From Tetracentron sinense (taxonomy: Eukaryota > Streptophyta > Magnoliopsida > Trochodendrales > Trochodendraceae), in the NCBI GenBank assembly GCA_015143295.1, contig CM026565.1, positions 28,962,052 to 29,026,051 on the forward strand: a stretch of 64,000 nucleotides of DNA, given 5' to 3'. The notes under the pieces are model-generated. The model ran no database searches and was not told where the DNA came from. It saw only the letters and a program-made list of their open reading frames with translations. Positions 10,800 through 21,236 of this stretch are shown here, in pieces. How positions within the stretch are numbered: position 1 is the stretch's first letter; each line of letters starts with the position of its first letter. A program made the translations under genes and the position numbers.

Positions 10800-13700
10800 T
10801 TAGAATACGTCGGGATGAAAACGCCCCGGGAAGGAGTTGCTTTGCTGAGCCTGCCTCAGATGTATCGTCAGTGCATAGTTATTCACCTGGTAGCACCAAA
10901 ATATCCAACACAACAGCTATCAAACTTCCAAGAGAGTACCCAAAACAAAAACAAAAACAAAAAGCATTTTCCCTTGACCCATTTTACTTTTTTACTACAA
11001 ATGTGTAGAACAGAAGGTTAGAAACATCAAAATGGGTTGTGATTTTGACCTCCAGTGTTCTCAACTGCTCCTGATATTGGGACGCTAGCTGCTTCAAATG
11101 CTGCAACTCCTGGCTTCTATTGTCATTCTCTTTCTGACGCTCGTGCTGGATAGCCACCGCTCGCTTGAGAATGGTGTTCTCCCGAATCAGTGCTTCCACT
11201 TGTTCCTTCAGCATCAAATTTTCCTACAATAAGACACCATAATTACAACAAGCCGCCAGAAACAAAAGCCCATCATCAATTCCATCTACATTTACAGACG
11301 TAAGTTTTGCATGATAATAAATACCCAACCTTGAGAGAGCTTTTTGCTGCCTCAGCACCAGCACGCATGCAGATGGACTTCTCCAAAACCTCCAGCACCC
11401 TTGAGGCATGGGCTCTGGCATCATCCATGTTAGAGGCACTCATCATCTCTCTCACAAATAACTCCACCCATTCTGAACCATCTATGGGTAGGTTGTTTGG
11501 AGCTGATGGTTCCTCAGAAGAAGCAACATCTCCATTGGTGATCACTATACCTGCCAAATTTGCATTAAAATGTGAGATTCTTACTGTTGATTTACAAGAT
11601 ACCAACCACCAATGAAAGATGCATCTCAAAACAGTGAAGATTGTAGAGCTGCACTATCTGATATAGGCTTTTTTCTTTTCTTTTTCATTTTTATCAGTTT
11701 TGATACGGGTGTTTTAAACGGTGAAGGGAGATGTTAGGAATCCTAGACACAAAGGCTTAAGCCTCAAGCTCCCTCAGATTTTAAATAATAAATTATTTAA
11801 AAATGAGAAAATCTGCAAAAAGATTAATACATATATGAGAGGCAGGAAAATGTTGCAATTACTATTCACCTTTTAATTCCTTTCTGTATACATATTGAAA
11901 AACCAATAATGTCCGCATCAATCCATGAAGTTAGTTTCGATATTAACAAAGAGTCACAAAGAAATCACGAAAAACTAAATTTTAAAAGCCAGTGGCTCCA
12001 AATCCCTTCACCATCTACATGGGAAATCCATGATGTTCGGTCATCAAGGGTTTTGCTGTAGAATCGGACAGTTTAGTTATCTAACACTTACAGTTTGCGG
12101 ATGACTTACTTTCTGTGGAACCAGGCAGAAATATAAGAGAGTGATTAAAAACTTTACAATTGAGCCAGTAGAATGTGCATCTATAGGGAACTAACTTTTA
12201 TGTACAAAGTAAGCTCCATAACAAGTAGCTGAACACTCTTCACAATTGATAATTTTACAACACAGAATTCAAACTTTCAAGACAACACATTCGGGGAGAA
12301 CACCTCTTCACATGCAAGAAACAAGAAGCAAGAACATTTGACTTTCATAAGGAAAAGATATCTCAGGAAATATGAAACCCCAAAACAACCAAAAATGTCA
12401 AGCTTATGTGCAATTAGACCAACTTATGTATATATGTGTACCTTGTGACTGTAGTCGAAAATTTGCTTCAGTGCCTGTATCAATTTTGTCCACATCAGAA
12501 ACTAGTTTCTTTCTGCGGATTCTAAACAAAGCTCATTCAGTCTCTTGATAGCAGAATCCAAATCATTGCCACATTCTTCGAGTGCTCTCTCAAGAAGCTG
12601 AAACGATTAGTAACTCATCAAATTAACTGAAACAGATGTATCGCATATTATCTTCACAACTGCTGGATATGTCTATTTTTTAAGGAAAAATTCAGCATGT
12701 AGTCGATTATTGTGTGAAATAAGACATATCTCTTCCCAGCAAATGAATGCAATCAAATGACCATGAGTATTTCAAAGAAAAAGTCATAAGCAGGATAGTT
12801 ACATATCAGGGCATAAAACCACTTGAACCAATTTCTGAACACAACAGACAGATTTCCATTGCAGATTTGCTTATAAAATTAAATTTGACTTGAGAACTCC
12901 CAACACTAAAATATCTCGCACCCAACAAATTGGAATCTCCAAAAAACAAAAAGTGAACCAACAAATCGTGCAACTAGAATCAACTTCTGTCCCCAGGTTA
13001 GTTCAAACCATAGTTACCGAAAAGCGAAAACGAGAAGCAAAGCGAGAAGTGGGAAGCGAGACTAAAAAAAACCTTAGAAAAAGGGAAGCGAGAAATGAGA
13101 TATAGGGTCTGTGAGCGCGGAAAATTACTCACTGGGATTTAGAGTCGCCACTTATTAATTCAGAAGGGATAAGTCCCCCGAGAATGTTGGATAAGGCTTG
13201 GTCCGCAATCGAAGATCGGGGTAAGAGGTTCGGTTAAGTTCGGGGAAGGGGTTAGGCACCCCGACACTTCCACATAAAGTGGTTCCCTACTTACTAGGTT
13301 TAAGCCAAAGTTAAGATCGAGATTAACCAAATGCCAAAGTATTTAACTTATACTAACCGGAAGAAAGTAAAAGCTAACTAGGATCGGGCCCGTGTTGGGC
13401 TGCCTACGTACTCACATTAGGGGTGAGATCAGACCGAGCGTAGTTCTAGCACATGAGCCCGTGCTAAGGCGAGGGGGTGTGTGTGCGTGCACCAAGGGCG
13501 GCTTAGGGGCCTAATCCGGAGATTAGGGTTTTGCTTGACCGAGGTTGGTCAATGTGCAAAGGGGTTGGGCCCGGAGGCCAAAGGTGAGCCCGGAGGCTAG
13601 GGTTGAGGCCCGGTAGGCCAAGGTTGAGGCCCGGCAGGCCTAAGGGTGTTTTAGCCAAGGGTTAGGGTTGCTAACCATGGTTAAAAAGATGATTAACCAT

Positions 13701-16700
13701 GGTTAGGGGTGCTAACCATAGTTAAAAAAACCAAAGTCAGTCATTTTGATCTTTTTACATTTTTCTGATTTTTTGGGGATTTTTACAGATTTTTCCCAAT
13801 GGCTAAGGGTGCTTAACCGCGGTTAAGGGGGGAAGGTCACCATGGTTAAGGGTTTTAACCAGGGTAAAATGGCCAAGTAAGAACATTTTGGGCTTCTAAG
13901 ATTATTTTTGAATTTTTGATCATTTTTCCAGATTTTCCCTGGTTAAGGGACGCTTAACCATGGTTAAAAATCAACCTGGGTGGGGTTCTTGACCGTGGTT
14001 AAGGGTCCTAACCACAATGAAAAAAATCAAAAAAATATTTTTAGAATCTATGAAATATTTTTGATTTTTTAGATATTTTTCCAGAATTTGTTTTTGGTCA
14101 TGGGCTGCTTAACCATGGTTAAGGGTTGACCATGGGTGAATTTAACCATGGTTAAGAGTCCGGTTGGCTCAAAAGTGGGCCCAGGGGCCATGGCAGGGCC
14201 TAGACTGGCCTCCTACCCGGTCTGGGCCCTCACAAATATCAGAAATTGTAAAAAAACCCAAATTTTTAAACGCATTTTTAACCATAGTTAACATGCTTTT
14301 AACCATGGTTAACAAGGGACCCATGAGAAACCGAGACTACCAGTGGGTAGCCTGAAGTGCCGGGAGCATTTTGAGCCTTTGTGGGGCCCAAGGGGAGGTC
14401 CGGTGTGGGCCCCACAGAGGCCCAAAGTGGTCACGATGAACACACATAAAATAACAAATTTTCAAAAAAACAGAAAAACAGACTTCTAACCACTGTTTGT
14501 CAGAATTTTAACCATGGTTAGGGGCTGACCCAGGGGAAACCGAGACCACGGTTGGGTAGCCTGAAGTGCAAGGAACATTTTGGCCCTTTGTGGGGCCCAA
14601 GGGGAGGTCGGGTGTGGGCCCCACAGAGGCCCAAAGTGGCCATGAAGAACATACATAAAATAACAGATTTTCAAAAAAATAGAAAAACAGACTTCCAACC
14701 ACTGTTTGTCAGAAATTTAACCATGGTTAGGGGCTGACCCAGGGTAAAACGAGACCACGGTTGGGTAGTCTGAAGTGCAAGGAACATTTTGGGCCTTTGT
14801 GGGGCCCAAGGGGAGGTCGGGTGTGGGCCCCACAGAGGCCCAAAGTGGCCTACTTCACCACGGATGCACACTGTCGACCCCACTTTGGGGTCGATTTAAC
14901 CATGGTTAGAGGCATAGTTAAGGGCTGAAAATTTACAGGGGGGTAGCCCTATATATGGAGAGTCTAACCATGGCCCTGGTTTCGACCAGGGCCCACTCTA
15001 ACCATGGTTAAACTCGAGTTACAGGTGGCTGGCTGAAACTGGAATTTTTTGAAATTTCTTTTGAAAAACTTTCATGGGGGCTGTGGTGCTTGGTCATTGA
15101 GTGTCCAGGGGGGGTTCCTCATAGATTGAGGACCCCCCAGATGTCAATGGGTCACTGCCTGCACGCGGGTGGGGGTTAGTACGAATGGCACCTCAAGGGA
15201 AGCACCCCCAATGTCTACGTTAGAGACAAGGGAGTCCCTATCCTCGGCTACAAGATCAAAATAAACCAAAAAGAAAAAAAAAATGGGACCCCTAGAAGGG
15301 GGACCAGGGGTCCCTTACAGAGGTATTCCGGAAGGAAAATAGTAAAAAAAAAGGAGAGGGGTGTACCCTTGCTACTGTGGTTGCTAGACGAGTTGGTGGA
15401 CGTTTGGGAGGCTGAGGCAACTCCGGTGAGGGCCTGGGGACCTAGCTACGGTTGATACCGAGGTCTAAGGGTGAAGGAATGGGGCTGGCAGAGGTTTTGC
15501 AGGGGTTCTTTGCAGCCAAAAACCAGTGAGGACGTTGTGGGGATGGCTGGGCTTTTATAGAGGAGTGGTGGACGAAGCCAGGGGTATTTCGGGTATTAAG
15601 GAAGGGGTGATAGACCTGGAGCAAGGGGGCAGCTGGAGAGGGGCTGGAGCAGCAGCAGGGGGCTGCCCGATGTCAACTCTGCTGGAGAAGATGAACATGG
15701 ACTTTTTTTTTGTTTTGTTTTTCTTTTCTTTTTTTGTTTCTCTCTTTTGGGCCCTAAACCCCCATGTACGGGCTGAGGGCAATGTCCCCCTTTCTACTTA
15801 GAGATGGCGCCCAAATTTGAATTTTGAAAAGGTGGGTCCCATCCTAATGGGCCTTAGAAGATCATGGGCCCATGTTCGGGCCCACAACAAGCCTTGGACT
15901 TGGTTTTCTCTTTTTTTTTGGCTTGGAGTTTGTAAACGGGCTTTGAGCCCGTGGAGCACAACCTAGGTTTTACACTTTAAGCTAGGGCTTGGGCTTGATC
16001 TAAGGGTTGTCCTAGGATTAGGTGGAGCAAACTATGATTAAACTTGTTAACCATGGTTAAATGAGGGGTGTAAAAATAAGGTGCTTACAGGGTCCTCATT
16101 CTCATTATGTTGTGATGGGTAGCTACACTTTTGATTTTATCTAACATGAAATTTTTGGGGAAAAGTAAGTGCCTTAGGTTCCAAATGACGATACTTGCTT
16201 AGTATCTACACCCTAGGCTATAAACTATAGTATACTTCATCACTTCACACATACAGCTCCCTTTGACTACTAAATGAGATGTGATAGAAGCGAGTTTCCT
16301 AGGAAGTGAGTCTATTCGAGAAAGCGAGTCTGGGAAATGAGCTTCCCACCCTGTACATAGCTTCCCTGCAACTATGGTTCAAACTGAAAAAATCAATAGG
16401 TCCTACACAAATAATATTGCATTAGTGGGACCAGTAAGAGTTTGAGACTTCATTGCTTTTCTTCCCACTATATAGATTTTTTTACCGATTAAAAAAAAAA
16501 GAACGCAAGACTTCATGGTGGTAAGGTCTGTCGAAATTTCTTTTCCCAAGAGAACAAGGGCAAGTCCGTTCAACTACCTAGAATTGTTTTAAAGCATATA
16601 TACAATATTAGTAATAAATGTCACTACAATCTTTCTTCTTTCCAAAAACAAATATCAGTAATAAATGTCATCGGAGCAAAGATGGTATTTTGAGACTTCG

Positions 16701-17815
16701 TCGATAAAATGAGTGTCAACAAATACAATGATCATCAGGAGAGGCTGGTAATCTAAATCAAATCCTTTACGCTATGTTTGGTTGCCGAGAAAATTGATGA
16801 AAACATGGAAAAGAAAAGAAAATTTTAGAGTTTTAATACAATTTTTAGTTGTGTTTTGTCTAATTTTCTTTTCTTTTCCATGTTTTTACTTATTTTCTCG
16901 GCAACGAAACATAGGGTTAAGGTTATAATCAGCTCAGGCTTCCCACTCAACAAATTGAAGATAAGTTTTATACTATGGAATTCATTGCCATCAGACAGAA
17001 TCTTCACTACTAATATATCGACACATATCAGAAAGCCTAGAAAGTTGGCAGGAGATATCTATCCAAATCCTACAAGATCATAGCCACCAGTTATCTTCCT
17101 TTCAACAGACAAAACATCATCATGGGCATTGATGCAATACCCAGTTTAGTAAAATATGAAAAAATAAGACAAGTTTGATCTATTAGACCCAATCTGACAA
17201 CTAATTAGAATCTTGTGTTGCATGATTCAAAATCTTCCCCTAGGCAATTGTAGGTACGTATCAGTCATCATCAAGGATCCTTAGTATCACATATATTTCG
17301 AAACCCTAAAATAACATAAGAACATTAAATTTTTAATTTTTTTTTAAAGTTCTTTTTTTACAAAAACCGATAACAAAGATAATATAAGAATATCAAAAAG
17401 AATCTTCTCCTTCTAAGAATTCTCACATCAATATCAATGAAAGGAGGAAAACAAAAGTGGAAAAATAACAATCCAAAAATGAAAAACAAAAGCAATCATC
17501 GACCGATTTTCATTCCAGATCTCACAATCAAGCAGCAAAACAAAACACAACAAAAAACCCTAGAAATCAAAATCAAATAAGTGAATAATCAAACAAAATT
17601 AAGAAAAGAACCTGCTTGTCCATATCAGGAAAGATAGTTCGGAGATGATCGAGCAGAGGCGGCGGAACCGCTAACGGAGACGGAGATTGAACGGCGGTAG
17701 GCCTAGGAGGAGAGAAACGAATCGGAGAAGATGAAGATCGACGGATTCTCTTAGAAACGGAGGGAGTTGGGAGGTCTTCGAAGAAGGATCTCTTCCCACA
17801 AACGATTGCAGACAT
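10800..17815 (-). CDS. CUE-domain, coiled-coil protein (At1g80040/At5g32440-like), exon 2 frameshifted
   Basis: Plant-specific CUE protein, expected to bind ubiquitin. Exons: 17815-17612, 12597-12442, 11550-11330, 11223-11050, 10886-10800; about 280 residues after allowing for one missing base. The CUE domain spans the first junction (LLDHLRTIFPDMDKQ then LLERALEECGNDLD). Exon 3 has the acidic WVELFVREMM region, exon 4 a long heptad-rich coiled coil (ELQHLKQLASQYQEQLR), and exon 5 the conserved end FPGRFHPDVF. In exon 2 the frame meets TAG at 12504-12502, while the next exon needs the frame one base over (CTA GTT TCT), so a base is missing near 12505-12511. Intron 4 has an unusual GTCAAA donor. 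The start MSAIVCGKR follows the family; an in-frame ATG at 17890 would add 25 residues. Intron 1 (5.0 kb) holds nested transposons. Confidence 0.88.
13110..16089. mobile_element. Solo LTR, 2,980 bp, rich in TTAACCATGGTTAA palindromes
   Basis: A 5-bp duplication GGGTC at 13105-13109 and 16090-16094 flanks a TG...CA sequence starting TGTGAGCGCGG and ending GGTGCTTACA, with imperfect 7-bp inverted ends (TGTGAGC/TGTAAGC). No primer-binding site, polypurine tract or pol coding is inside and the two ends are not direct repeats of each other, so this is one long LTR left by LTR-LTR recombination. It is GC-richer than its surroundings. About a dozen copies of AACCATGGTTA are scattered from 13673 to 16058. 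It interrupts the hAT-like element at 13009-16376. Confidence 0.75.
14297..14852. repeat. 209-bp tandem repeat inside the solo LTR
   Basis: About 2.7 copies with 209-bp spacing (CGAGAC at 14332, 14541 and 14750). Each unit has one AACCATGGTTA palindrome, a GTGGGGCCCAAGGGGAGG block and a GTGTGGGCCCCACAGAGG block. Overlapping open frames here are by-products of the repeat. Confidence 0.8.
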
Positions 17816-18072
17816 GGTGGTTTCGCCTGCTCTCTTTTCCTTTAATCTCTCAGAAATCTCTGCGATTCTCCTCTTGAATTGTTCATGCAACGATCATCGT
17901 AATCAAAAACAGATTCTTTTACTTGAATCGATTTCTCAGTATCAGAATCGAATCAGAGAAAGATACAGAGATGGAGAGCTTCTGTTTTCTCTTTCTTTCT
18001 TTCTGTTTTTTTTCTCGTATTAATAAGCAGTGAGAGGTGCCTTGCTGACGTGTAAAAGATAGTAGAAATGAT

Positions 18073-18300
18073 TAGACTGGTGATCTTCTCCGGTTGTAAC
18101 CGATTTTGGGCAAAACCGGTTACAACCCGGTGGTCATCACATGTTCCCTTTTACACCCCTTAACTGTGGTTAAGATTTACCTACCCTAGGTTCACCACTT
18201 CTCTTTGGTTTTGAGAAAAAATATTTTAAAAAAATTAACCCTGGACGTATTCTTCTTTAGTTGAACAAAGAAAGATGGTAGAAATGATTAAAAATTAACC
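18073..18300. mobile_element. MULE-type fold-back MITE, partial
   Basis: Starts with a GGTTGTAACCGATTTTGG/CCAAAACCGGTTACAACC hairpin and the core CACCCCTTAACTGTGGTTAAG shared with the copies at 18421, 19853, 25640 and 55451. The second arm is decayed. It lies upstream of the CUE start. Confidence 0.45.
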
Positions 18301-18420
18301 CGTCCTAGACAAATAATATTGCACTAAGGATGGGTGGGTGGATCTTAACCTCAATTAAGGAGTGTCAAAAGGGACACGTGGCTATCTCAAGGGGCAGAGG
18401 ATTTGGCTTCGATGATTAAA

Positions 18421-18690
18421 GAAGCCAAATCCTGAACGGTTATACGTGTCACCCACCTCTAGGATTCACCCATCCATTCTTGAATTCAAAAAAATATTTT
18501 TTAATATTAAAAAAACCCTAAAAATAATTTTTTAATATTTATTTCTAAAAAATAAGGATAGGTGGGTGAACCCTAGTGGTGGATGAATCTTAACCACAGT
18601 TAAGGGGTGCCAAAAGAGACACGTGGCAACCTCAGGGGGGTGATAACTGGATTTGCCAAATCTGGTTATCACCGTAGAGGATTTGGTTTC
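18421..18690. mobile_element. MULE-type fold-back MITE, intact
   Basis: 270 bp flanked by the perfect 9-bp duplication ATGATTAAA (18412-18420 and 18691-18699). Terminal repeats GAAGCCAAATCC and, inverted, GAAACCAAATCC. The arms contain TTAACCACAGTTAAGGGGTG and a GACACGTGGC box; the centre is A/T runs. The 9-bp duplication indicates Mutator-like mobilisation. It sits about 0.6 kb upstream of the CUE ATG. Confidence 0.8.
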
Positions 18691-18839
18691 ATGATTAAAC
18701 GAAGGGTGATTCACCTAAAAGGTCATGCTTTGCATTTTTTTACCAAAAAGGGAATGCTTTTAACATATTGATCAAAAAAAGACTTACTTTGTATTTTTAT
18801 TACCTAATAGGGTACGCTTTTGACATATTAATCCCTTAG

Positions 18840-18926
18840 ATTTTTTTATTTTTTTTTGGGTAAACTCAATCATACCACAAGGCAATGACCGAAGGCAAAG
18901 ACAAGGGAATACTCACACCACCCAAA
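18840..18926 (-). mobile_element. Short retroposon copy (87 bp)
   Basis: Flanked by TATTAATCCCTTAG (18826-18839) and TATTAACCCCTTAG (18927-18940), one mismatch. A T run on the plus strand is followed by sequence that, inverted, matches the 3' end of the copy at 21064-21236 (GTATTCCCTTGTCTTTGCC ... GATTGAGTTTACC). A 5'-truncated insertion of the same family. Confidence 0.7.
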
Positions 18927-19595
18927 TATTAACCCCTTAGTTATGCATATAAAACCCAACACGGATAAGGGTAATATTAGAGTACATACCCTATTTGGTA
19001 AAACTTTTCAAATCATGTCCTTTTAGGTAATATTTTTGATATAGGATGACTAATCGGTACTTATCTATTAACTAAATATAAGGTAGACTTTTTTCTCCCC
19101 TCCTAATCTCAACATGAGTCAACCACTTGTTTAATCTTACTGTTAAAGTATATACTTTTTGAGATCAAATCTGGTCCGTCTGCCCACCCACAAAGTACCT
19201 TTAACAGTCCTTTTAACTCAGGTTATGAAATTTTAACTCTTGTAGTTAAATTTTTTAAACATCTTTTCTAAAAACCAAGGTTACACGGTTGGACCTTAAG
19301 GTTATTAAACCTTAACCACAGTTAAGAGGTGCAAGAGGGACATGTGTTGACTGTGGGACATAAGCCAGAGAGATTTCATCTGCGTCCATTCCCTACTTTT
19401 TACCCTATTGCAATCCTTTAACAAAGAAATTGGATAGGTGGTTGGCTCAGGCTGGGAGTAGGAAAGGCCAGAGAGTAGGGTAGCACTCCTCTACTTTGAT
19501 TAGAGCTTATTTATCATATTAGATTTAGAACTTATTACAATTTTATAACATTTGTTAAATGTTTATTATATTTTGAATATAGCTTATATCTACTA

Positions 19596-19625
19596 CTAGC
19601 AAATACCCCGTGCGATGCACGGGAT
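19596..19625 (-). mobile_element. Helitron 3' terminus (minus strand)
   Basis: On the minus strand the sequence reads CCCGTGCATCGCACGGGG, a near-perfect hairpin, then TATTTGCTAG followed by T: the hairpin plus CTAG/T end of plant Helitrons. No convincing 5' partner was located to the right. Confidence 0.5.
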
Positions 19626-19852
19626 GAAGAAAGACACAGATGTTCAAAAAAATGTTAAAAATCATTATAAACAACACTTTATGATTACCAATTTAAAAAA
19701 ACATCTACAATACAGAGACATCCTTTGTTTAGTGTGAGGAAAAAATGATTTTAAATCCATAAATATTTGAATAAAAAAAATAGAAGTATTTAAATGAAAG
19801 CTATTTCGAAGAGCCATTGTAAACTACGTCAATGATCTCATCAAAATCTTGA

Positions 19853-20241
19853 GGAGTCAAATCCTCTACGGTGATAACAGGATTTGGCAAATTCGGTTCT
19901 CACCCCTAGAGGTCGCCACGTGTCTCCTTTGACACCCCTTAACAGTGGGTAAGGTTCACCCACCCCTAGGATTCACCCACCCATTTTTGGTTTTTTTTTT
20001 TTTTAATATTAATTTTAAAAAAAATTAAAAAACTGTTTTTAGAGTTTTTTAATATTAAAAACAGTTTTTTAATTTAAAAAAAATAATTAATATTTAAAAA
20101 AAACCAAAAATGGGTAGGTGAAGCCTATGGATGGGTGAACCTTACCCACGGTTAAGGGGTGTCAAAGGAGACACGTGGTGACCTCTAGGGGTGATAACCG
20201 GATTTGCCAAATCCGGTTATCACCGGAGATGATTTGGCTCC
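19853..20241. mobile_element. MULE-type fold-back MITE, intact (389 bp)
   Basis: Perfect 9-bp duplication AAATCTTGA at 19844-19852 and 20242-20250. The arms are long, nearly exact inverted copies (about 180 bp): GGAGTCAAATCCTCTACGG, then GATTTGGCAAATTCGG, then CACGTGTCTCCTTTGACACC, meeting in an A/T centre. Transcribed, it would form a very long hairpin. Each arm carries a CACGTG core. Confidence 0.85.
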
Positions 20242-21063
20242 AAATCTTGATTGTATGATTGGCACTGTTACACTTGTCACATTTGTTAGATAATAATAAT
20301 TGAATATGAGGACTTGAGTAAGTAGTCCCAAGTGTTTAAAGGCTTAGGCCGACCCAATTCATTCTCACCTTCTAGGTAAGATCTTTCACTTGCCTCTGAC
20401 ACTGCCGGCGGTTTCCTAACCCCATCAGCTCCTTGGGTGGGAAAAGAAGTCCATCTTATCCCAAAATTGGGGATACTGGAGAACTTATTTGAGTTGATCC
20501 TGCTTCAGGAACTTCTATTTCATTGTCGGAAAAAGAAGACGGTAATATTATAATGGGTAAGTGCACACAATCCCCAAGTTTATATTCCAAGTCATTTGGG
20601 GTCTAGATATGCCAAAATGCCTTCAACAAACCATCTCATCTATTCTACCAATGCATGAGAAAAAAATTGCACGTTTTTACATTAATTTTATGTGGACATT
20701 GTTAAAAATGATACAACATTCATCATACATGTTGTCAAGGGACCATTAATCACTGCTCACTAAGCTTAAGGACACAATCAAGATAACCCTAATGGACATG
20801 CCCAAGTTGGGCCATTAGGGTTAAGATGTTGGTGGACCACAAGTCCGGCTGTGGAAAGACAAATCATCATGACCCACACAAGTGTACACAAATGTAAAAG
20901 AAGAGCAAATTAATGTGTAGGCAATTTCAAAGGATTGGGAAATGGTAGCAAAAAGTGACCCACCCACTAATACAACCAAAGGTACTTCAAAATGTCACTA
21001 TATTTAGTATTTGCACACTGAAAAACGGTCGCTTGAATGGCATGGAGATGATCATTATGCTGT

Positions 21064-21236
21064 TGGTACCCGTTTTGAGGAGCTCTAGGGTGAAACTTAC
21101 ATGGGTTGCATGTGTGTGGTGTGTGTGTGAGAGTTTGCATGTGGTGTGTGTGTGTGTGTTTGCTTGGGTGGTGTGAGTATTCCCTTGTCTTTGCCTTCAG
21201 TCATTGCCTTGTGGTATGATTGAGTTTACCAAAAAA
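21064..21236 (+). mobile_element. Retroposon (LINE/SINE type) with a 29-bp target duplication
   Basis: A perfect 29-bp direct repeat (21035-21063 and 21237-21265, beginning GAATGGCATGG) brackets 173 bp that end GATTGAGTTTACC plus a short A run. The body has TG microsatellite stretches. The undecayed duplication suggests a recent insertion. No coding frame. Confidence 0.75.

Larger units (their letters stand above)
13009..16376. mobile_element. hAT-like iterated-word element (AAGCGAG type) split by a solo LTR
   Basis: Perfect 8-bp duplication GTTCAAAC at 13001-13008 and 16377-16384. Ends CATAGTTACCGAAAAGCG and, inverted, CATAGTTGCAGGGAAGC. The arms repeat AAGCGAGAA and GGAAGCGAG words. Removing the nested LTR and one GGGTC leaves an element of about 383 bp. 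It lies in intron 1 of the CUE gene. Confidence 0.75.

Noticed and set aside
14486-14883. Several overlapping 60-70 codon frames (WGPHPTSPWAPQR)
   Set aside because: They repeat with the 209-bp tandem unit of the solo LTR and appear on both strands.
13110-16089. Full-length LTR retrotransposon
   Set aside because: No second LTR, primer-binding site, polypurine tract or pol coding between the TG and CA ends.
17813-17890. Upstream in-frame ATG (17890) adding 25 residues to the CUE protein
   Set aside because: Related proteins begin MSAIVCGKR-like at 17815; the extra segment is Arg/Lys/Glu-rich leader sequence with no family support.
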